Shown: one piece after another, positions 1 to 5,819 of the stretch
How positions within the stretch are numbered: the stretch's first letter is position 1
How the letters are laid out: every line of letters starts with the position of its first letter
Assembly (NCBI GenBank): GCA_947446625.1
Contig: CANFIE010000142.1
Coordinates: 1 to 8,927 of the forward strand
Direction: 5' to 3'
DNA: 8,927 nucleotides
Source of the DNA: Acetobacteraceae bacterium
GTDB taxonomy: Bacteria; Pseudomonadota; Alphaproteobacteria; Acetobacterales; Acetobacteraceae
The notes under the pieces: generated by a model
The model's input: only the letters and a program-made list of their open reading frames with translations
What the model was told of the DNA's origin: nothing
The model's database searches: none
Program-made: the position numbers and the translations under genes

Positions 1-1
1 G

Positions 2-94
2 GAGGCGGGCGCCAGGGAGGCCGGCCTGGCCCAGCGGCTGGAGGAGGCTTATTTCGGCCAGGGCGCGCATGCCCCGCTGGCGGCGGAACCGTAG
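2..94 (+). CDS. C-terminal end of an unidentified protein (5' truncated by window edge)
   Basis: The frame starting at base 2 is open for 30 codons and ends at TAG 92-94. It reads EAGAREAGLAQRLEEAYFGQ and continues to a Pro-rich tail ending AAEP. The charged, Ala/Leu/Glu-rich helix followed by a short disordered tail is ordinary coding sequence for this genome, and third positions are strongly G/C. Nothing in these 30 residues identifies a family. The gene runs toward the monooxygenase gene (convergent), and its stop codon TAG is also the first three bases of the first hairpin repeat. A real gene end is more likely than chance, but the function is unknown. Confidence 0.5.
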   Translation, partial: EAGAREAGLAQRLEEAYFGQGAHAPLAAEP

Positions 95-131
95 AGCACT
101 ATGCGCCCTGACGGGCGCAATTCGTGCTCTA
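92..131. repeat. Two-part inverted repeat (hairpin 1) in the convergent gap
   Basis: The outer arms TAGAGCAC (92-99) and GTGCTCTA (124-131) are perfect reverse complements. Inside them TGCGCCC (102-108) and GGGCGCA (113-119) form a 7-bp GC-rich stem with a TGAC loop (109-112). A 2-nt/4-nt internal bulge separates the two stems. The left arm overlaps the TAG stop of the upstream gene. It could act as a transcription stop between convergent genes, but there is no U-tract, so a mobile or REP-like palindrome is as likely. Confidence 0.8.
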
Positions 132-144
132 TAACCATTTGAAA

Positions 145-196
145 CTAGAGCAAGAAATCCGTTCTGATGATTCCATCAGAACGGATATTACTCTAG
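145..196. repeat. Long perfect hairpin (hairpin 2) with the same terminal motif
   Basis: ATCCGTTCTGATG (157-169) and CATCAGAACGGAT (174-186) form a perfect 13-bp stem around the 4-nt loop ATTC. Outside it CTAGAG (145-150) pairs with CTCTAG (191-196), separated from the core by short unpaired segments. The end motif TAGAGCA (146-152) repeats the left end of hairpin 1, and TACTCTA (189-195) matches its right end TGCTCTA with one mismatch. The core is visibly richer in A+T than the flanking genes. The element ends 9 bp before the stop codon of the monooxygenase gene. It may terminate transcription from both sides. The shared ends with an unrelated core suggest a dispersed palindromic repeat family. 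Confidence 0.85.
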
Positions 197-205
197 CGCC
201 GCGCT

Positions 206-1576
206 TCAGCCGGGTTGGGTGAAGCGGTTGGGCGGGCGCGCCAGGCCGAGGGAGTCGCGGAGCGTCGTGCCCTCGTAAGCGGTGCGGAACAGGCCGCGTT
301 CCTGCAGCAGTGGGATGACCTGGTCGACGAAGTCGTTCAGGCCTTCGGGCAGGGTGCTGGGCTGGATCAGGAAGCCGTCGACGCCACGCGCCTCGAACCA
401 ATGCTGCATGTGGTCGGCCACCTCGGCAGCAGTGCCGATGACAGTGCGCTGACCACGGGCGCCGCCGAAACGCTCATAGAGTTGGCGGATGGTGAGGCCT
501 TCCTCGCGTGACCAGCTGAGGATGTTGCGCATTTGAGTTTGGCCGCCCTCGGTTTTCATGCTGTGCAGTTCCGCCGGCAGGGGGCCGTCCAGGTCATAGG
601 GGCGGAGGTCGAAGCCGTTCAGCTCATTGGAGAGGAGTTCCAGGCCGACATCGGGGTGGATGAGCATTTGCATGGCGCGGTGCTTGTCATGCGCCTCCTG
701 CGTGGTGCGGCCGATGACGGGGTTGAGGCCAGGCATGATCTTCAGCTGGTCGGGGCTGCGGCCATATTTAGGCATGCGGGCCTTTACGTCCTGGTAGAAG
801 GCCTGGGCGGTTTCCAGCACGTGCAGCGGGGTGAAGACGGCCTCGCAGGATTTGGCCGCGAGTTCGCGCCCCGGCACCGAGCCGCCGGCCTGGAACAGCA
901 CCGGGTGGCCCTGTGGCGGGCGGGCGGCGTTGAGCGGGCCGCGCACGGTGAAGTAGGTGCCCTCGTGATTCAGCGTGTGCAGCTTGGCGGGGTCGAGGTA
1001 GCGGCCAGAGCTGCGGTCGCGCAGGAAGGCGTCATCCTCCCAGCTGTCCCACAGGCCCTTGACCACATCGGCGAATTCATCGGCGCGGGCGTAGCGTTCG
1101 TCATGGCCGAAATGGTCCTCACGGCCGAAATTGCGGGCGACGGCGCCGCTTTGCGAGGTGACGACATTCCAGCCGGCGCGGCCGGCGCTGATATGGTCGA
1201 GCGAGGCGAACATGCGGGCGGTGTTGTAGGGCTCGGAGTAGCTGGTGGAGGCGGTGGCGACGAGGCCGATATGCTGCGTGGCGCAGGCGATGGCGGAGAG
1301 CAGGGTGATCGGCTCGAAATAGGCCATGTATTGCGGCCAGCGGCTCAACGCCTCCATGCGGCCACCGCGCACGGCCAGGCTGTCGGCCAGGAACATCAGG
1401 TCGAACATGCCGCGCTCGGCGGTTTGCGCCAGGCTGAGGTAGTGGGCGAAATTGGTGCCGGCATCGAGCTGCGCGCCGGGATGCAGCCAGGCGGCGACAT
1501 GATGGCCGGTGGGGTGGAAGAAAGCGCCGAGCTTCATCCGGTCCGGCCGAGGAGCGGTCATGCGGGGGTCTTTCAT
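206..1576 (-). CDS. LLM-class flavin-dependent monooxygenase, NtaA/SnaA/DszA family
   Basis: A bacterial-luciferase-like TIM-barrel enzyme expected to use FMNH2 from a separate reductase plus O2 to oxidise a small organic substrate (C-N or C-S bond cleavage in known relatives such as NtaA, EmoA and DszA). At 456 residues it has family length. Family landmarks are KLGAFFHPTGHH near residues 15-26, the FDLMFLADS segment (58-66), the hallmark GRAGWNVVTS (132-141), RNFG...H..RY..A.EF (148-168), LFQAGGS (227-233), and the C-terminal DGFLIQP (400-406) with LPEGLNDFVD. I chose ATG 1574-1576 because it overlaps the ATPase stop as ATGA, implying translational coupling. ATG 1559-1561 (MTAPRPDRMKLG) is nearly as good, and neither has a clear Shine-Dalgarno. 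It is the last gene of the transporter operon, so its substrate is probably what the transporter brings in. No flavin reductase is visible. The family is certain; the substrate is unknown. Confidence 0.93.
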   Translation of the reverse strand: MKDPRMTAPRPDRMKLGAFFHPTGHHVAAWLHPGAQLDAGTNFAHYLSLAQTAERGMFDLMFLADSLAVRGGRMEALSRWPQYMAYFEPITLLSAIACATQHIGLVATASTSYSEPYNTARMFASLDHISAGRAGWNVVTSQSGAVARNFGREDHFGHDERYARADEFADVVKGLWDSWEDDAFLRDRSSGRYLDPAKLHTLNHEGTYFTVRGPLNAARPPQGHPVLFQAGGSVPGRELAAKSCEAVFTPLHVLETAQAFYQDVKARMPKYGRSPDQLKIMPGLNPVIGRTTQEAHDKHRAMQMLIHPDVGLELLSNELNGFDLRPYDLDGPLPAELHSMKTEGGQTQMRNILSWSREEGLTIRQLYERFGGARGQRTVIGTAAEVADHMQHWFEARGVDGFLIQPSTLPEGLNDFVDQVIPLLQERGLFRTAYEGTTLRDSLGLARPPNRFTQPG

Positions 1577-2631
1577 GCGGGGGGGATGGGCCAGGATTTG
1601 GCGGGCAGCCACCAGGCGGTGATGGTGCTGCCCTCGCTGGCCAGGGCGGCGGGAGAGACCGGGGTGCGGATGCGGATTTCGCGCCCGGCATGCTGGCCGA
1701 TGAGCAGCAGATGCGGGCCGAGGTTGAGCACGCTGAGCACCTGCACCGGCAGGGCATTGGCGCCGGCGGGGGGCTCGCCCAGGTGGAAATCCTCGGGCCG
1801 GATCAGCAGGCTGGCGGCGCCGGTGGCGTTGGTGTGCAGCGGCTGCGCGGTGTGCAGCGTGGTGCCGTCGGGCAGGCGCAATTCGGTTGGGGCGGTGCTG
1901 GCGGTGCCATCAAGGATGGTGCTGTCACCGATGAAGCCGGCGGCGAAGCGGGTGGCGGGGCGGGCATAGACTTCCAGTGGGGCGCCGACTTGTTCGATTC
2001 GGCCGCGGTTGAACACCACGATGCGGTCGGAGAGCGTCATCGCCTCGGCCTGGTCATGCGTGACGTAGAGGGTGGTGATGCCGACCTGGCGATGAATGCG
2101 GCGCAGCTCGATCTGCATCTGCTCGCGCAGGTTTTTGTCGAGCGCGCTGAGAGGTTCGTCCAGCAGCAGCAGCGTGGGCTGGTACCCCAGGGCGCGGGCC
2201 AGGGCGACGCGCTGTTGCTGGCCGCCGGAGAGTTGGCGTGGCAGGCGCGTGGCCATTTCCTCCAGCCCGACAAGCGCCAGGGCGCCGCGCACGGCGGCTT
2301 CGGTTTCGGCGCGGGGGCGGCCGCGCACCTTGAGCGGGAAGGCGATGTTGGCGGCGATGGAGAGGTGCGGGAAGAGCGCGTAATTCTGGAACACCATGCC
2401 GATGTCGCGCTGGTTGGGCGGCACATGCTCCACCTGGCGGCCGGCGAGTTCTATGCTGCCGGCGGTGGGTTCCTCGAAGCCGGCGATCATCATCAGCGTG
2501 GTGGTCTTGCCCGAGCCGCTGGGGCCGAGCAGGCTGACGAACTCGCCGGCCTGGACCTGCAATGTTGCGTCGATGACGGCCTGGACGGCGCCGAAGCGCT
2601 TGCTGACCTGGCGGAGATGCAGATGCGACAT
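1573..2631 (-). CDS. ABC transporter ATP-binding protein, PotA-like (with TOBE-type C-terminus)
   Basis: Cytoplasmic ATPase subunit of a spermidine/putrescine-type (CUT1/PotA-like) importer, 352 residues. All nucleotide-binding motifs are intact: Walker A GPSGSGKT (36-43), Q-loop VFQNYALFP with Gln82, signature LSGGQ (134-138) followed by QQRVALARAL, Walker B LLLLDEP (154-160), D-loop SALD (162-165) and the H-loop His192 in YVTHDQAEA. About 120 residues follow the ATPase core. They include the GDSTILDG segment and a beta-rich region with LLIRPEDFHLG, typical of the TOBE domain found in PotA/FbpC/MalK-type subunits. Start ATG 2629-2631 lies 5 nt after the stop of the upstream permease, and AGGT is present about 9 nt before it. 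The stop overlaps the monooxygenase start as ATGA. Substrate class cannot be told from this subunit. Confidence 0.97.
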   Translation of the reverse strand: MSHLHLRQVSKRFGAVQAVIDATLQVQAGEFVSLLGPSGSGKTTTLMMIAGFEEPTAGSIELAGRQVEHVPPNQRDIGMVFQNYALFPHLSIAANIAFPLKVRGRPRAETEAAVRGALALVGLEEMATRLPRQLSGGQQQRVALARALGYQPTLLLLDEPLSALDKNLREQMQIELRRIHRQVGITTLYVTHDQAEAMTLSDRIVVFNRGRIEQVGAPLEVYARPATRFAAGFIGDSTILDGTASTAPTELRLPDGTTLHTAQPLHTNATGAASLLIRPEDFHLGEPPAGANALPVQVLSVLNLGPHLLLIGQHAGREIRIRTPVSPAALASEGSTITAWWLPAKSWPIPPA

Positions 2632-2636
2632 CGGCG

Positions 2637-3458
2637 CTACCTCATGATCCGGTCGATGCCGACCAGGCGGTCATAGATTGTGAGCAGCACCAGGATGGCG
2701 GCGAGCAGCATCATGGCCAGGGCGGAGGCGCTGCCGAAATCGAGCAGGGCCTCGATCTCATTGGCGATGAGGCTGGAGATCATCATGTCTCGTGGGGAGC
2801 CGAGCAGTGTGGGCGTTACGTAGAAGCCAACGCAGAAGATGAAGACCAGCAGGCAGCCGCTGACGACCGCTGGCAGGGACAGCGGCAGCACCACGGCGGT
2901 GAAGGATTGCCAGCGGCTGGCGCCCAGGCTGTGGGCGGCGCGGATGAGGTTGGGGTCGATGCGCGCCAGCACGACGTAGAGGGTGAGCACCATGTAGGGC
3001 AGCAGGATATGCGTCATGGCGATGAGCGAGGCGGTGGTGGTGAAGAGCAGCACCGGTGGAGGCTCGATGCCCAGCCAGCGCGCAACAGCGGTGACCGGGC
3101 CGCGATTGCCGAGGATGACGGTCCAGGCATAGGTACGGACCAGGTAGCTGATCCAGAAGCATAACCCGCAAATGCCCAGCAGCAGCGCCGCGGCCAGCCC
3201 GCCCCGGCGCGCCATGTAGTGCGCCAGCGGATAGCCGAAGCCGAGGCAGAGCAGCGTGACGCTGGCCGCGACCAGCACGGTGCGCAGATAGACGCGGGCG
3301 TAGAGTGGGTCGGTGAGGATGGTTTCGAAGTTTTGCAGGCCGAGGGAGGGCTCGGTGATGCTCATCCAGAAGGTGTTGCCGAGCGGGGCGCCGAAGACGA
3401 GCACGAGATAGGCCACCGCCGGCAGCAGCAGCAGCCAGGTGGGGATGCCCGGCTTCAT
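2637..3458 (-). CDS. ABC transporter permease, PotB-like (first permease type)
   Basis: Inner-membrane permease subunit, 273 residues, with about six hydrophobic segments: roughly 7-27 (N-terminal, followed by the FWMSITEPS periplasmic start), 58-77, 88-108, 139-165, 196-218 and 243-262. The cytoplasmic EAA loop that docks on the ATPase is seen at about 174-196 as AAHSLGASRWQSFTAVVLP, with the conserved Gly and the LP end. GFYVTPTLLGSP (211-222) is characteristic of the PotB/putrescine-type branch. The start codon ATG 3456-3458 overlaps the stop of the upstream permease as ATGA. The companion permease, ATPase and binding protein are all adjacent and co-directional. The family is certain; the substrate is inferred only broadly as a small organic cation or other small organic molecule. 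Confidence 0.95.
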   Translation of the reverse strand: MKPGIPTWLLLLPAVAYLVLVFGAPLGNTFWMSITEPSLGLQNFETILTDPLYARVYLRTVLVAASVTLLCLGFGYPLAHYMARRGGLAAALLLGICGLCFWISYLVRTYAWTVILGNRGPVTAVARWLGIEPPPVLLFTTTASLIAMTHILLPYMVLTLYVVLARIDPNLIRAAHSLGASRWQSFTAVVLPLSLPAVVSGCLLVFIFCVGFYVTPTLLGSPRDMMISSLIANEIEALLDFGSASALAMMLLAAILVLLTIYDRLVGIDRIMR

Positions 3459-4255
3459 GCCCGCGCCGGTTGGCGCCGCTGGCGCAGCAGCGTGGCGATG
3501 GCCATGGCGAAGACGGCGATGAAGATCATCAGGGCGGAGACGACGGCCACCACCGGATCAGCTTCCAGGTGGATGCTGGCGAACATGCGCTTGGGTAGCG
3601 TCGAGACTTCGCGGCCGGAGATAAAGAGGGAGATGGTGGCTTCGTCAAACGAATGGATGAAGGCGAAGAAGCCGGCGAGGATGAAGGCGGGGCGCAGCAA
3701 GGGCAGCGTGACCAGGCGGAAGCTTTGGGTGGGCGTGGCGCCGCAGATGGCCGCCGCGCGTTCCAGGTTGCGGTCCAGGTTGCGGAGCGAGGCCGACATG
3801 GCGATGAGCACGACGGGGATGGAGACGCAGCTATGGGCCAGGATGATGCCGGTATAGGTCTGGTTCAGGCCCAGGCTGCCGAACACGGAATAGTAGCTGA
3901 TGGCCATGATGATGCTGGGCACCAGCATGGGCGTGAGCAGCAGGATTTGCAGGGCGCGGCGGCCGGCGAATTCGCGCCGGTTGACGGCAAAGGCGGCAGG
4001 GGTTGCCACCAGCAGCGTCAACGCGCTTGAGGCAATGCCCACCAGAAAGCTGTTGAGCGTGGGTTGGAGCCAGTCAGCCGAGCTGAAATAGGTGCGGTAA
4101 TGGCCGAGCCAGTAGCGCAGCGGCGGGAATTCAAAGGAGCTGGCGGCGCTGAACGACATGGGCACGATGATGATGAGCGGCGCCAGGATGAAGCCGGCGA
4201 CGCACCAGGCGAGCACCGCATTGGCCAGGCTGGGAGCTTCCGGCCCGCGCGCCAT
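3455..4255 (-). CDS. ABC transporter permease, PotC-like (second permease type)
   Basis: Second inner-membrane permease of the same importer, 266 residues from ATG 4253-4255. Hydrophobic segments lie at about 10-33, 69-91, 103-126, 135-154, 188-202 and 233-255. The EAA loop (about 165-190) contains ERAAAICGATPTQSFRLV followed by TLPLLRP. SFDEATISLFISG (about 202-214) is a PotC-branch signature in the region after the EAA loop. The longer frame opens at TTG 4277-4279, inside the binding-protein gene. I prefer the internal ATG because it starts 1 nt after that gene's TAG stop (TAGCATG arrangement). No strong Shine-Dalgarno is visible, so it probably depends on re-initiation. It ends with an ATGA overlap into the next permease. 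Confidence 0.94.
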   Translation of the reverse strand: MARGPEAPSLANAVLAWCVAGFILAPLIIIVPMSFSAASSFEFPPLRYWLGHYRTYFSSADWLQPTLNSFLVGIASSALTLLVATPAAFAVNRREFAGRRALQILLLTPMLVPSIIMAISYYSVFGSLGLNQTYTGIILAHSCVSIPVVLIAMSASLRNLDRNLERAAAICGATPTQSFRLVTLPLLRPAFILAGFFAFIHSFDEATISLFISGREVSTLPKRMFASIHLEADPVVAVVSALMIFIAVFAMAIATLLRQRRQPARA

Positions 4256-4256
4256 G

Positions 4257-5315
4257 CTATTGCTGCAGCCAACGCTCAAACCGGCGCGAGGCCTGGGTCA
4301 TCACATCGCCCATGCGACGGCCGTCGAATTCCACCGCGTGCGGGGCGTATTTCGGGTTGGTTGGCATGGCTTCCGCTTGCGCCGGGGTGATGAAGTCGAA
4401 GGCGCGGGGGTTGAGCGGGCCGTAGAAACCGTCGATGCAGAAGCCGGCATTGCGCTCCGGCTCCAGTGCGAAGTTGATGAACTCCCAGGCAAAGCCGGCG
4501 CGGGGTGTGCCGCGGGAGACGATCCAGTAGGTGCGGTCCATGGTGAACTCGTTCCAGACGAGTTCGATGGGCGCGCCGCTGTTGCGCAGCGCGGTGCCAT
4601 GGGCGTGCCAGACCGAGCCCATGTCGATTTCGCCATCGCCGAGGAGTTGGCGGGTTTGCGGGCCGGTGCTCCACCACACGCGCACATGCTGCTTGATGCG
4701 GTCCAGGCTGCGGAAGGCGCGGTCAAGGTCGATGGGGTAGAGCTTGTCCTTCGGCACGCCGTCGGCCAGCAGGGCGAAGACGATGGTTTGCGAGAGGGTG
4801 CGGCCCAGCGAGCGGCTGCCGGGAAAGCGCCGCACGTCCCAGAAGTCTCGCCAATTGGTGATGCTGCCGGCGGGGAATTTGGTGGTGTTGAAGGCGATGT
4901 TGGTGCCGTAGGCGTGGTTGCCGACGCCGTGTTCGAACACCAGTTCCGCCGGCACGGCGCTGCGATTGAACAGGCTGAAGTCAACCGGCTCCAGCAGGTT
5001 TTCGTTCATGCCCTGCACCACGCTGGGCGCGCCGACGGTGGCGATGTCGAACTCATACACCCGCGTGCGGGCCTGCACCGCCAGCTTGGCGAAGGAGACG
5101 CCGGGGGCGGTGCGGATTTCGATGCCGGTTTTGGCGGTGAAAGGGTCGAACAGGTGTTTGCGTGCGGCCAATTCCCAGGGGCCGCCCTGGGAGTTGATGT
5201 AGAGCACCCGCGCCTGGGCCCTTGGTAGCGCCGGCATGGCGAATGTTGCCGCCAGGCCGAGCAACGTGGCCCGGCGGCGCAGCTTGGTTGGAGAGACGCG
5301 CAGGGGTGACACCAT
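4257..5315 (-). CDS. Periplasmic solute-binding protein, PotD-like, Tat-type signal
   Basis: Binding protein that would capture the substrate and deliver it to the two permeases. 352 residues from ATG 5313-5315. The N-terminus carries a twin-arginine-like signal: Lys/Arg cluster KLRRRAT (11-17), hydrophobic LLGLAATFAMPAL (18-30) and a likely cleavage after AQA (33-35), leaving RVLYINSQGG as the mature start. NWRDFWDVRRFPGSRSLGR (around residues 159-177), LLADGVPKDKLYPIDLDRAF and DGEIDMGSVW are typical of the extracellular family-1/PotD-like binding proteins. Mature length is normal. The reading frame stays open upstream to 5810 through an amidase remnant, but the signal peptide directly after Met 166 of that frame makes the long version implausible. 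The Shine-Dalgarno is weak. It is the first gene of the tight operon. The exact ligand is unknown; polyamine is only one option. Confidence 0.93.
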   Translation of the reverse strand: MVSPLRVSPTKLRRRATLLGLAATFAMPALPRAQARVLYINSQGGPWELAARKHLFDPFTAKTGIEIRTAPGVSFAKLAVQARTRVYEFDIATVGAPSVVQGMNENLLEPVDFSLFNRSAVPAELVFEHGVGNHAYGTNIAFNTTKFPAGSITNWRDFWDVRRFPGSRSLGRTLSQTIVFALLADGVPKDKLYPIDLDRAFRSLDRIKQHVRVWWSTGPQTRQLLGDGEIDMGSVWHAHGTALRNSGAPIELVWNEFTMDRTYWIVSRGTPRAGFAWEFINFALEPERNAGFCIDGFYGPLNPRAFDFITPAQAEAMPTNPKYAPHAVEFDGRRMGDVMTQASRRFERWLQQ

Positions 5316-5374
5316 GGTGGAGGCCCGCTTGCTGGTTGCCCTTATGGCAATGCAAGCGATGTGCCAGGGGCGGA

Positions 5375-5735
5375 TCAGTCCGGGTTGATTACCGGTGCCA
5401 GCAGGGCGGCGCCATCGAGGAGCGCGGCGTCGCCGAGGCGCGGCCCGATGATCTGCACGCCGACCGGCGGCGGCGAATTCCACTGTGTCGGTCTTGCCCA
5501 AAATCACGGCACCTTCGCCACGGGCCACGCCAACGCAGGCGGCATCGCGGCCCTGGCGCAGCCCTTGGTAGATGGGGCTGTTATGGGTGGTGGGCATGTC
5601 GGCGGTGTCGATCATGTCCTTCACGCCCAATGGCAGGCCGTGCAGCACGCCGCGCTTGTAGGCCTTGTCGAGTTCCCGGGCGCGGGTGCCCGTCCTTCGG
5701 GGCGCGGATCGCGGCTGGATTGATGATGGCCGAAG
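5375..5735 (-). pseudogene. Amidase-signature family remnant with internal deletion and frameshifts
   Basis: Two ends of one amidase (GatA/AtzF-type serine-cis-serine-lysine hydrolase) lie side by side. The upstream part (about 5681-5475) encodes ARELDKAYKRGVLHGLPLG, then VKDMIDTADMPTTHNSP, and ends VILGKTDTVEFA. This is the conserved N-terminal block, including the Lys of the catalytic triad in GVKD. The downstream part, in another frame (about 5467-5375), encodes VGVQIIGPRLGDAALLDG and ends at TGA 5375-5377, which is the typical amidase C-terminus. The central ~250-300 residues are missing, including the Gly/Ser-rich block with both catalytic serines. The join falls in a GCC-repeat near 5460-5474. 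A further fragment, NPAAIRAPKDG (about 5721-5689, third frame), resembles the sequence normally just before this block and implies another frameshift. It cannot be an active hydrolase. It sits co-directionally between arsA and the binding protein. Confidence 0.82.
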
Positions 5736-5819
5736 CCCATCAGCAGGGTATTCGCCAAACAGGCGGCAATCCACCTTGGGCCAGGCGGGCTTTTCGCCGC
5801 AGTATTCCAAGTGCGCCCG
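5736..5819. other. Spacer between arsA stop and amidase remnant, no assignable gene
   Basis: These 84 bp separate the arsA stop (TAG 5820-5822, read on minus) from the first recognisable amidase residues. On the minus strand the frame is open and reads EYCGEKPAWPKVDCRLFGEY, which I cannot match to a family. It may be more decayed amidase or the scar of a rearrangement. A short GC stem around CGAAAAG (about 5785-5800) is too weak to call an arsA terminator. Confidence 0.35.

Noticed and set aside
1577..1612. Upstream GTG start extending the monooxygenase by 12 residues
   Set aside because: It would begin well inside the ATPase gene and adds residues unlike the family N-terminus. The ATGA overlap start at 1576 or the ATG at 1561 fits better.
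533..1969. 478-codon plus-strand open frame opposite the monooxygenase and ATPase genes
   Set aside because: It spans the boundary of two well-supported minus-strand genes and has antisense-type composition, so it is a shadow frame.
1690..2676. 328-codon plus-strand frame opposite the ATPase gene
   Set aside because: Antisense to all Walker and signature motifs of a clear ABC ATPase, with no motif of its own.
4256..4279. TTG start extending the second permease by 8 residues
   Set aside because: A rare start codon inside the binding-protein gene; the ATG at 4255 right after that gene's stop is more natural.
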